Positions 27,652-34,901 of a stretch of 56,556 bases of DNA are shown here, in pieces. Source of the DNA: JAQVEM01 sp964595565 (GTDB lineage: Bacteria; Actinomycetota; Humimicrobiia; Humimicrobiales; Humimicrobiaceae); the NCBI GenBank assembly GCA_964595565.1, contig CAZQQX010000008.1:1-56556 (forward strand), written 5' to 3'. A program made the translations under genes and the position numbers. Numbering within the stretch: position 1 is the first letter of the stretch; each line of letters opens with the position of its first letter. Below the pieces are notes generated by a model that was not told where the DNA came from, did not search any database, and saw only the letters and a program-made list of their open reading frames with translations.

Positions 27652-29034
27652 CTATTTAGCTAAAGCCTCGTTAACTTTTTCTGCAGCTGAGTCTAAGTAT
27701 TCCTGAGCAATAGCTTCTATTTCCTCTTCAGTTACTGTTCCTGCCTCGGCCTTTCCAACATAAGCAGTCATAATGTTTTTAAACTCGCCAACTATTGCAG
27801 TTTCAATGTCTACCCAGGATGCTAATGGAGGATATGCAGTAGCATATCCCAGACTTGTTATGAAGGTCTGCATCTCGGGAGTCTGGTAATAAGGATCCTC
27901 AAGAGCGCTGAGCTTTGCCGGTATCATATTGGCAATGTCCGGCTGGTTATAACTGATAAGAATATCGTCACTTATTAGATAGTTTACCCATTTCTTGGCT
28001 GCTTCCTTATGTTCGCTCTCGGTAAATATAACCAGGTTACTTCCACCTGAGAAAGCGCCTTTTACTCCTGCCGGGCCTACTGGAAGCTCGACAACTTTGT
28101 AGTTAAGATCAGGATTATCGTTAATAATACCGGAAATATTCCAGGGACCCATAACTACCATGGCTACATTACCGGCTATGAAAGCAGCGTCAGCCTGTGG
28201 CTGATTGTACTCGGCGCAGGCTGGATCTGCCAGTCCTTTTGCCAGCCAGTTTATATAGTACGTCATGGCTTCAACTCCCTCGGGGCTGTTGAATGTAGCT
28301 TCGGTATTATCTTCATTTAATATACTTCCTCCATTTTGCCATAAGAGTGCAGCGAAGTTGTGTATTAAATCCCAGGCATTGGTTCCTGCCATAGCAATTG
28401 CTTTGCCTTCTCCGTATTCTTCTACGATTTTCTCTCCTGCAGTTAATAATTCATCCCAGGTGGTTGGTACGGTTGCTCCTGCTTGTTCAAACATATCTTT
28501 GTTTATGAATAAAACTCTTGATTCAGCAAACCATGGTACACCATAATAATCACCATCGAGAGTGCAGGATTCTAAGTTTGCAGACAGGAAGGAATCAGCC
28601 CCACCAAATTCATCTATATTAAGTTCTAACAATCCACCGGTAGCAGCAAACTGTGGATTCTGTGTGGTACCCACCTGAGAGACATCACAAATCGGAGTTA
28701 CACATGCTGTTGATACTTTTGATACAACATCGCCCCAGCCAACTTCCTCAAACTCAACAGTAATATTGGTCTCCTCCTTAAAGGCAGCTGCTTTCTCCTC
28801 CATCCAGGCCTGGTGGGGTTCAGCGGGAGCATTGGGCATAGCCCAGAAAGTTATAGTCTCAGCGGGCATTTCTTCCTCTTCTTCTTCCGCTGGCTCAGCT
28901 TCTTCTTCAGCTACCTCTTCTGCTTCTACCTCGGGAGCAGCTTCTTCAGCCTCTTCAGCTTCTGCCTTACAGCCTACTACAGAAAATACAGTAATAATTG
29001 ATATTACAATTAGCCATAAAAATACTTTTTTCAC
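27652..29034 (-). CDS. CUT1 sugar-binding lipoprotein (extracellular solute-binding family 1)
   Basis: Captures the sugar outside the membrane, 460 aa. Signal peptide 1-21 with lipobox VVGC, Cys22 lipidated. Residues 23-59 form a striking acidic linker made almost entirely of Glu and Ala with a few Pro, before the folded domain starts at TITFWAMPN. MGPWNISGI and YGVPWFAESRVLFINKDMF are family-1 features. AAGGAGG precedes the ATG. It is first in an operon with two permeases and is controlled by tandem LacI-type operators. The ligand is probably cellobiose or cellodextrins, from the neighbouring GH94 and GH1 genes. Confidence 0.92.
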   Translation of the reverse strand: MKKVFLWLIVISIITVFSVVGCKAEAEEAEEAAPEVEAEEVAEEEAEPAEEEEEEMPAETITFWAMPNAPAEPHQAWMEEKAAAFKEETNITVEFEEVGWGDVVSKVSTACVTPICDVSQVGTTQNPQFAATGGLLELNIDEFGGADSFLSANLESCTLDGDYYGVPWFAESRVLFINKDMFEQAGATVPTTWDELLTAGEKIVEEYGEGKAIAMAGTNAWDLIHNFAALLWQNGGSILNEDNTEATFNSPEGVEAMTYYINWLAKGLADPACAEYNQPQADAAFIAGNVAMVVMGPWNISGIINDNPDLNYKVVELPVGPAGVKGAFSGGSNLVIFTESEHKEAAKKWVNYLISDDILISYNQPDIANMIPAKLSALEDPYYQTPEMQTFITSLGYATAYPPLASWVDIETAIVGEFKNIMTAYVGKAEAGTVTEEEIEAIAQEYLDSAAEKVNEALAK

Positions 29035-29115
29035 TCTTTAGCCTCCTTTTTAAGGTTTTTGGTATTTAAGTAATGGCCCAAAAGCTTGTTAGTTAGATTC
29101 ACCTCCTTTCTTCAT

Positions 29116-29127
29116 AAACTCGCGTTT
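29116..29127 (-). promoter_or_regulatory. LacI-family operator 3 (transporter, distal)
   Basis: AAACTCGCGTTT, a near-perfect palindrome in the 5' leader of the binding-protein message. It is centred 14 bp from operator 4. Confidence 0.7.
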
Positions 29128-29129
29128 AT

Positions 29130-29141
29130 AAACTCGTGTTC
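29130..29141 (-). promoter_or_regulatory. LacI-family operator 4 (transporter, at start of transcription)
   Basis: AAACTCGTGTTC, directly downstream of the -10 box at 29145-29150, where a repressor would block transcription. It differs from operator 3 in two of 12 positions. Confidence 0.7.
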
Positions 29142-29144
29142 ATT

Positions 29145-29173
29145 ATTTTAAAACAGGCTTTTTATGAAGTCAA
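29145..29173 (-). promoter_or_regulatory. Promoter of the sugar transporter operon
   Basis: Reading leftward: TTGACT (29173-29168), 17-bp spacer, TAAAAT (29150-29145). Ideal sigma-70-type spacing, and the same hexamers as the lacI-gene promoter. The leader to the ATG is about 100 nt. Confidence 0.75.
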
Positions 29174-29590
29174 GCAGTTGATATTTATTTAATAATTATT
29201 TTTTTAAAAATGCTTTTTTTAAATACAAAAAACGATTAAATATGGCAAATGTGGATGTTTTTCAAACTAAATTTAACCTGTATTGTTTTTTAGATTCCTG
29301 TTGGAAGGGGAAGATTTATTATAATTATGCCGTATTGTGCTTTATTTTAACTTTTTATAGAATTAAAAAGTAGCTTTGCCAGGATATAATAGTTGATTAT
29401 TATTAGCATGGGAAATAAATGGCCGGAATAACAGGATTTTAAAAAAGGATGATAATTTCATAAAGTAATAATAAACTTCCATGTTATAATTTGTATTAAA
29501 GAATAGGATAATGAAACATATTTATATATTTAGATTATACTATAATTAGAGTTAACCGGATTTAAAAAAATAATTTCAGAAAGGAAATCA
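29174..29590. other. Divergent intergenic region
   Basis: 417 nt, AT-rich, no gene visible. The only features I can support are possible -10 boxes for the rightward operon: TGTTATAAT at 29482-29490 and TATAAT at 29541-29546. Confidence 0.4.
29482..29490 (+). promoter_or_regulatory. Extended -10 promoter of the cyclic diphosphoglycerate operon
   Basis: TGTTATAAT, identical to the extended -10 before the HAD gene at 3349. No clear -35. A second TATAAT at 29541 is an alternative. Confidence 0.4.
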
Positions 29591-30391
29591 ATGATAGCCA
29601 GTAAAAAAGAAACGGTGATAGTTCAGATATCTGATATTCATGTTGGTGAACAACATTTTGTGCCCAGCCTGTTAACCAGATGTATTGATGAAATTAATGA
29701 GTTAGGTCCCGATGTGGTAATAATTACCGGAGACCTTACTGCCAATGGTTTCCGAAGAGAATATGATACGGTAAAAAATTACCTATCACCTATTAAGTGT
29801 AAAAATTTGCTGGTTCAGCTGGGAAACCATGATTCAAGAAATGTGGGATATATGCATTTTGAAGATATTTTTGGCAGTAGATATATTTCGTTTAATAATG
29901 ATAAAATTACAATTGTTGCAGCTGATTCAAGTGAGCCTGATCTTGACAACGGTCAGATAGGAAGGGAGCATTACGAATGGATAAAAAATGAATTCAGCAA
30001 GAGCAGCCCCGGTAATTTTAAGATATTTGCCATGCACCATCACCTGATATCGGTCCCAAACACAGGAAGAGAGAGAAATATAGTAAATGATGCCGGCGAT
30101 GTTCTTGAAAAAGTAGTGGATGCCGGAGTAGACCTGGTGCTTTGCGGGCACAAGCACGTACCCTATCTCTGGAGAGTAGAGGACATGTTAGTTGTTACTG
30201 CCGGAACGGTTTCCTGTTTGAGATTAAGGGGTAAAATTGAGCCGAGCTATAATATTATATATATAAGGGATAAGGAAATTGATATCTACAGAAGATCACC
30301 ATTTGATAAGATTGAAAAAATTGTAGGAATAAAAAGAAAAGAGAAAAAAAGTAAGCTCTGTGATAAATTTATTGAAGAAAAAAAATTATAA
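29591..30391 (+). CDS. Metallophosphoesterase (CpdA/GpdQ-like), first gene of the cDPG operon
   Basis: Binuclear-metal phosphoesterase, 266 aa. Complete motif set: SDIH (Asp15, His17), GDLT (Asp48), GNHD (Asn79-Asp81), the HHH of FAMHHHLISVP, and CGHKHVPY. Relatives hydrolyse cyclic nucleotides or phosphodiesters. Its 3' end overlaps the cyclic 2,3-diphosphoglycerate synthetase gene by 32 nt, so the two are tightly coupled. This makes opening of the cyclic pyrophosphate, or removal of phosphate from 2,3-diphosphoglycerate, an attractive role, but that is inference. AAGGAA precedes ATG at 29591. Confidence 0.85.
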   Translation: MIASKKETVIVQISDIHVGEQHFVPSLLTRCIDEINELGPDVVIITGDLTANGFRREYDTVKNYLSPIKCKNLLVQLGNHDSRNVGYMHFEDIFGSRYISFNNDKITIVAADSSEPDLDNGQIGREHYEWIKNEFSKSSPGNFKIFAMHHHLISVPNTGRERNIVNDAGDVLEKVVDAGVDLVLCGHKHVPYLWRVEDMLVVTAGTVSCLRLRGKIEPSYNIIYIRDKEIDIYRRSPFDKIEKIVGIKRKEKKSKLCDKFIEEKKL

Positions 30392-31721
30392 AGGTAAAAA
30401 TCTTGTAGCATTAATTGATGGTGAACACTATCCTCAGGTAACCTATGATGCAGTTAACATGCTCAAGAAAATCTATACCGGTAATTTTAAGGGTATTATT
30501 TTTCTCGGAGGGACCGAGAAATTAATACTGGATGATATGGAAGATTTTTTTGGAGAAAAAGTCTATACAATCAGGGATCTTGATGTAGATTTTAAGAATG
30601 CGCTTGAATATTTTAAGCCGGATATTGTTTATGACTTAAGCGATGAACCGGTGGTTAATTATATTATCAGGATGAAAATAGCTTCTTTCTGTCTTGACCA
30701 TAAGTGCAGCTATATGGGGCCGGATTTTTTATTTTCTTACGAAAAGGAAGATATCATTTGCAGGAAGCCTTCGGTGAGCATTATAGGGACCGGAAAGAGA
30801 ATCGGTAAAACGGCAATCAGTTCATATGTGTCAAAAATATTTAAGAGTGAGAACGTTAATGTCTGCGTGGTTGCTATGGGCAGGGGTGGTCCCGCGAAAC
30901 CACATGTAATAGAGGGGGGCAATATAAATATTGACTCTGAATATCTGCTTGAGATTAATAATAAAGGCATGCATGCAAGTTCTGACTATATAGAAGATGC
31001 CCTGACCGGGAGGGTTACTACTGTTGGATGCAGGAGATGTGGAGGTGGTTTTGGAGGTAAGATATTTATGAGCAACATAAAAGAGGGCATAAGTATTGCT
31101 GAGAAACTAAATCCTGATTTGATTATAGTGGAAGGCAGCGGTGCCTCTATTCCGGATGTTAAGACTGATTTCTGCATATGTGTAATAGGCGCAGGCCAGA
31201 AGTGGGAAAGCATAGTGGGTTATCTCGGAACTTACAGGATAATGTCTGCTGATTTAATAATATTAACCATGTGTGAGGAGCCGGTGGCAGATAAGGATAA
31301 AATAGATTTTATGGAAAGAGAGATAAAAAAGATAAATCCAGGGGCTCCAGTTTTTAAGACGATTTTTAGACCCGGGCCATTATCTGATATATATGGAAAA
31401 AGAATATTTGTGGCAATGACATCAAATAGAGCCATTGAATCTAAAATAAAAGATTACCTGGAGGAGCATTTTGGCTGTAAGGTAGTAAAAATAAGTTTTA
31501 ACCTCGCGGATAGAAAAAAACTAAAAGAAGACCTTAAGGTGAGTAGAAATTACGACACCATACTTTCAGAATTAAAAGCAGCTTCAGTCGATGTTCTGAC
31601 AGATTATGCATATAAAAATAATAAAGATATAATATATTTGAATAATATACCCATTATGACAGATGATGAAAATATTTTTAAAAAAGAATTGAAAAAATTT
31701 TTTTTAAAGGAGAATAAATAA
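30360..31721 (+). CDS. cpgS: Cyclic 2,3-diphosphoglycerate synthetase
   Basis: Cyclises 2,3-diphosphoglycerate with ATP to the intramolecular pyrophosphate cDPG, a solute and phosphagen known from methanogens. 453 aa, close to the archaeal enzyme. LVALIDGEHYPQVTYDA is the N-terminal family signature. The P-loop is GTGKRIGKT (residues 143-151, Lys150), followed by VVAMGRGGPAKP. VGCRRCGGGFGG (CxxC with glycines) is a further recognisable feature. GTG at 30360 is taken as the start; TTG at 30372 is possible. The next gene makes its substrate. I am confident of the family; that the cell accumulates cDPG is inferred. Confidence 0.88.
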   Translation: MINLLKKKNYKGKNLVALIDGEHYPQVTYDAVNMLKKIYTGNFKGIIFLGGTEKLILDDMEDFFGEKVYTIRDLDVDFKNALEYFKPDIVYDLSDEPVVNYIIRMKIASFCLDHKCSYMGPDFLFSYEKEDIICRKPSVSIIGTGKRIGKTAISSYVSKIFKSENVNVCVVAMGRGGPAKPHVIEGGNINIDSEYLLEINNKGMHASSDYIEDALTGRVTTVGCRRCGGGFGGKIFMSNIKEGISIAEKLNPDLIIVEGSGASIPDVKTDFCICVIGAGQKWESIVGYLGTYRIMSADLIILTMCEEPVADKDKIDFMEREIKKINPGAPVFKTIFRPGPLSDIYGKRIFVAMTSNRAIESKIKDYLEEHFGCKVVKISFNLADRKKLKEDLKVSRNYDTILSELKAASVDVLTDYAYKNNKDIIYLNNIPIMTDDENIFKKELKKFFLKENK

Positions 31722-31723
31722 AC

Positions 31724-32680
31724 TTGGAAATAAAAAATAAAGAAGAAATAAGTCCAAGAATAGTTGTGATATCGGATAAAAAGAGCGGCCTTCCTTTTTC
31801 AAAGGGAATTCTTGCTTCATCTATTTCAGTGACAGGTCTGGATATACTCACTGCCTATAAAATAGCTGTTGAGATACAGGAGTATTTTTTAAAAAATAAG
31901 ATATATTCTTTATCTCTGAGTGATTTAAGAACCATTGCATTCAGGTTTATAAAAGATAAAGTTAATATGGAATATGCCGAGAGATATTTAGTGTGGCAAT
32001 CTGTTGGAAAGCTTGAAAAACCTATCATAATACTTATTGGCGGCTCAACGGGTGTGGGGAAATCCACAATAGCGACCATACTTGCAAATAGATTAAATAT
32101 AACCAGAGTTGCTTCTACCGATGCTATTAGAGAGGTTATGCGAGCTTCGGTTTCTGATAAGTTAATAAGACCGCTCAGAGGCTCTTCTTACAGTGCTTAT
32201 AAAAATCTAACCCTGCCTCCGTCAGGTGTAGAGCCGGTAATCCTCGGTTTCAGGGAACAGGTTCTGGCAGTAAGCGTGGGTATAGAAGCGATAATAAAGA
32301 GAAGTGTAGAAGAAAAATCTGATATTGTTATAGAAGGGGCGCATGTAGTACCCGGTTACCTTGATCTTAAAGAATACCTGCCCAAGGCTATAATTCAGCA
32401 GATAGTTATATCTGTTCCCGATAAGGATATACATAAGGAGCACTTTGCTAAAAGGACAGTTGAGACCCAGGGTTCCAGACCCATGAACAGGTATATAAAG
32501 CACCTGGATAAAATTGTTATGATTCAAAGTTACATAGAAAAACTGGCAGATGAAAAAAAAATTAAGATAATAGAAAATTATAATCTTGATAATGTAGTAA
32601 GCAGGATACTTGAATTAATATTATACAGGGTAAAAAACGAATTTAGTAAAGTCGGGTCCGAATGTAAAAAGAAAGATTAA
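31724..32680 (+). CDS. 2-phosphoglycerate kinase
   Basis: Phosphorylates 2-phosphoglycerate to 2,3-diphosphoglycerate, the first step of cDPG synthesis. 318 aa. Residues about 10-95 form an ATP-cone-like domain (RIVVISDKKSGLPFSKGIL). The kinase domain has Walker A GGSTGVGKST at 106-115, then ASTDAIREVMRA and IEGAHVVPGYL, as in the Methanothermus-type enzyme. TTG at 31724 lies 2 nt after the cpgS stop, with AAAGGAG 11 nt upstream. It shares an operon with cpgS and the metallophosphoesterase. Confidence 0.88.
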   Translation: MEIKNKEEISPRIVVISDKKSGLPFSKGILASSISVTGLDILTAYKIAVEIQEYFLKNKIYSLSLSDLRTIAFRFIKDKVNMEYAERYLVWQSVGKLEKPIIILIGGSTGVGKSTIATILANRLNITRVASTDAIREVMRASVSDKLIRPLRGSSYSAYKNLTLPPSGVEPVILGFREQVLAVSVGIEAIIKRSVEEKSDIVIEGAHVVPGYLDLKEYLPKAIIQQIVISVPDKDIHKEHFAKRTVETQGSRPMNRYIKHLDKIVMIQSYIEKLADEKKIKIIENYNLDNVVSRILELILYRVKNEFSKVGSECKKKD

Positions 32681-32761
32681 ATCTCAACCGGCGGAATTCA
32701 ACCATATAATTTAAACAGGATGTTATTTTGTTATAGAGAGTTCGTACAAAACCTGTTAAGA

Positions 32762-33205
32762 TCAGGAATCTATAGAAAAAGTTTTGGTTATCTTGTGGTC
32801 AGCATTTAAGTATACTTCCACACAGTATTCTCCTTCAGCATAAGTGCTGTCTCTTTTTACCAGGATTACTATAATTTTACCCGAGCCGTTTTGCTCGGGA
32901 TTAAGAGTATTTTGTTGTATTGTAATGTAATTATTATTTTTGTTATGGTCTTTTTCTATTCTGGACCATTTCACTTTTATTTCATCATCTGCCTTTAAAT
33001 TTTTTACTTTCATTATAAGGTATATATCTAAATCGTTATTTTTGAAATTATATGATTTATCAGACTGTAATTCCTCAAAGGTAGAGTCTTTGCTGTTACT
33101 GAGATAAATATCTTCTATTTCCTGCTTCTTCTGTATGGAAGCTGTTATAATTATTACTAAAATTATGGTAAGGATGATTATTATAATGATATCTCTATTT
33201 TTCAT
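32762..33205 (-). CDS. Membrane-anchored protein of unknown function
   Basis: 147 aa, not recognised. Residues 4-23 are an isoleucine-rich membrane anchor (RDIIIIIILTIILVIIITAS), followed by an extracytoplasmic domain of about 120 aa rich in beta-strand patterns (YLIMKVKNLKADDEIKVKW, GKIIVILVKRD, GEYCVEVYLN), suggesting an Ig- or C2-like fold. ATG at 33205 is preferred to a TTG five codons upstream. It stands alone, convergent with the 2-phosphoglycerate kinase gene and divergent from the zinc-ribbon gene. Confidence 0.65.
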   Translation of the reverse strand: MKNRDIIIIIILTIILVIIITASIQKKQEIEDIYLSNSKDSTFEELQSDKSYNFKNNDLDIYLIMKVKNLKADDEIKVKWSRIEKDHNKNNNYITIQQNTLNPEQNGSGKIIVILVKRDSTYAEGEYCVEVYLNADHKITKTFSIDS

Positions 33206-33348
33206 ATTATCCCACTGCAATTAGTTATTTAATAACATTTATTATAAAATTATTTTTCTGTGTTAGCCATAGATTAATCAAATATTTGACTAAAATTATT
33301 AATTGATATATATTTTCTGAATGATTTTTATTAAAAGGAAGATTGTGT

Positions 33349-33717
33349 ATGCCAATATATAGTTATAAATGTGAAAAGTGCGGCAGGATTTTTGATAAGT
33401 TTCAAAAAGCAAGCGACGGCAACGGAAATAATAGTAATACAAAATGTATTTATTGTAATTCTAATGCCAAGAGATTATTTTTGCCTGCCGGAATAATTTT
33501 TAAGGGCTCTGGATTTTATAAAACGGATTACAGGTCAAATTCTGTCAGGTCAGGCAGTAATTTGCCGGAAGGAAAAGGATTAAAGAAGTCCGAAAGTAGT
33601 CCCAATAAATCTGAAGGAAAGGCTCCGGATAGTAAGAAAATTGATAATAAAAAAGCAGATAGGGAAAAACCGGGCAAAGAATCCAGTGCCGTCTTGGATA
33701 AAACCACCAGGTCATGA
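33349..33717 (+). CDS. FmdB-family zinc-ribbon protein
   Basis: 122 aa. Residues 1-45 are the FmdB zinc ribbon: PIYSYKCEKCGRIFD, then CIYCN, giving two CxxC knuckles, and FKGSGFYKTDY, the typical tail of that domain. Residues 55-122 are a disordered Ser/Lys/Glu-rich extension with no recognisable fold. ATG at 33349 has AAGGAAG 7 nt upstream; a TTG two codons earlier is less likely. Named after a putative regulator of formamidase genes; actual role unproven. Confidence 0.85.
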   Translation: MPIYSYKCEKCGRIFDKFQKASDGNGNNSNTKCIYCNSNAKRLFLPAGIIFKGSGFYKTDYRSNSVRSGSNLPEGKGLKKSESSPNKSEGKAPDSKKIDNKKADREKPGKESSAVLDKTTRS

Positions 33718-33844
33718 ATATTACTTGCTGTATACCACAGCACAGTAGACTCTGCCCGGAGCCTTGAAGTATCAGGTACCGCAGGCTGTAAAGTATTATA
33801 ATAATAAAACAGATATTTATAATTTATTTTTTATTTAATAGTTA

Positions 33845-34318
33845 ATGTTTTTATTACTAATTTTATCTATAATATTATTGGGTTTATATATTTCAAGTTT
33901 GAGGTTTATGGTTAGAACCAGTAATAATTATATTGTCCATAGAGAAATTCAAAAATTGGAAGATTATATGTCAGATGGCCAGGGGGATAGAACGCCGAGT
34001 GTTATCTCCATGGTATTGTCCTTTTCGGTAATAGTGATTTTGAACATGATAGAAATAGGTTATTTTCTATATAGTAATTATTTTTTTGATGACATGATAG
34101 TTACAGTTGGAAGTGCAATACTTATTGGTTATACTCTCTATTCTATGATACAATTTTTACCGAAAATAAAAAAATTCATAAGCAAGCCGTTGTTATATTT
34201 AAAAGAAAAGAATCAGAGCCTTGAAGTTGTTCTGAGCTATATAATGATTTCGATGGAAATAGTGTTCTGTCTTTATGTAACATTTAAAATTTTTATTAAT
34301 TTTATTTTAGTAGGTTAG
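33845..34318 (+). CDS. Small membrane protein of unknown function
   Basis: 157 aa with four predicted membrane segments (LLLILSIILLGLYIS, VISMVLSFSVIVILNM, MIVTVGSAILIGYTLYS, VLSYIMISMEIVFCLYV) and a short charged loop between the first and second. No motif recognised. No ribosome-binding site is visible before ATG at 33845. It is 6 nt upstream of the lipoprotein-like gene and probably co-transcribed with it and xseAB. Confidence 0.65.
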   Translation: MFLLLILSIILLGLYISSLRFMVRTSNNYIVHREIQKLEDYMSDGQGDRTPSVISMVLSFSVIVILNMIEIGYFLYSNYFFDDMIVTVGSAILIGYTLYSMIQFLPKIKKFISKPLLYLKEKNQSLEVVLSYIMISMEIVFCLYVTFKIFINFILVG

Positions 34319-34324
34319 ATAATT

Positions 34325-34894
34325 ATGAAAAAGAAGAGGATAACTATTCTATTATTGGCTGTTGGTTTATTTTTAGTGCCATTTGTCACAGTTTCCTGTT
34401 TTTCTATGAATGATATGCAGGAAAGCACAGAAAACCAGGTAACGGAAGGTACGGAAATAGAAAATGCCGCAGGGAGTAATAATAGTTCAGAGGAGTATTC
34501 TGAGGAAAATTTTAATCAGCTCCTGGAAAGTGAAGGTTTTCTTGAGGTATTTAATAGTTTCTACTACGAAGGTTCTGAGATAAAAGAAGTGAAGAAGGTA
34601 GAAGGGAGCGATGAGCTCCTTTATATTTTATTAGAAACACCCGAATGCTCTGAAACAGTGGAGGAATTTTATAAAAGCAAAAAAATTCAATCAATCTGGA
34701 GTCGCTCAGTGATATTTGAAGAAAGTAAAGAAAGTGTTGAGGAAGAATTCCTCGGTGAGGAAGAAAATGAAAATATTCCTGTCTATAAATTCACCTACTA
34801 CAGCAATGATAAAGATAAAGTTGTAAACGTACTGATAAAAGGACTCGAAGAAAACAGGAGCCGGATAATGATCCTGTACCTGGAACTTCAGTAA
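34325..34894 (+). CDS. Putative secreted lipoprotein, function unknown
   Basis: 189 aa. N-terminus KKKR then a hydrophobic stretch ending VTVSC, an imperfect lipobox with Cys25. Residues 30-65 are a Glu/Ser/Asn-rich linker. The rest (about 65-189) could be one small domain: EVFNSFYYEGSEIKEV, TPECSETVEEFYKSKK, YKFTYYSNDKDKVVNVLI. The layout of a helix followed by strands and the phrase VEEFYKSK resemble small lipoproteins of unknown role. Lies 7 nt before xseA. Confidence 0.65.
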   Translation: MKKKRITILLLAVGLFLVPFVTVSCFSMNDMQESTENQVTEGTEIENAAGSNNSSEEYSEENFNQLLESEGFLEVFNSFYYEGSEIKEVKKVEGSDELLYILLETPECSETVEEFYKSKKIQSIWSRSVIFEESKESVEEEFLGEEENENIPVYKFTYYSNDKDKVVNVLIKGLEENRSRIMILYLELQ

Positions 34895-34901
34895 ATTGTA
34901 A

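Noticed and set aside
29034..29108. 23-codon GTG mini-frame in the leader of the binding-protein message, after AGGAGGTG
   Set aside because: The ribosome-binding sequence abuts the GTG with no spacing, and the peptide has no feature. The AGGAGG there may be chance.
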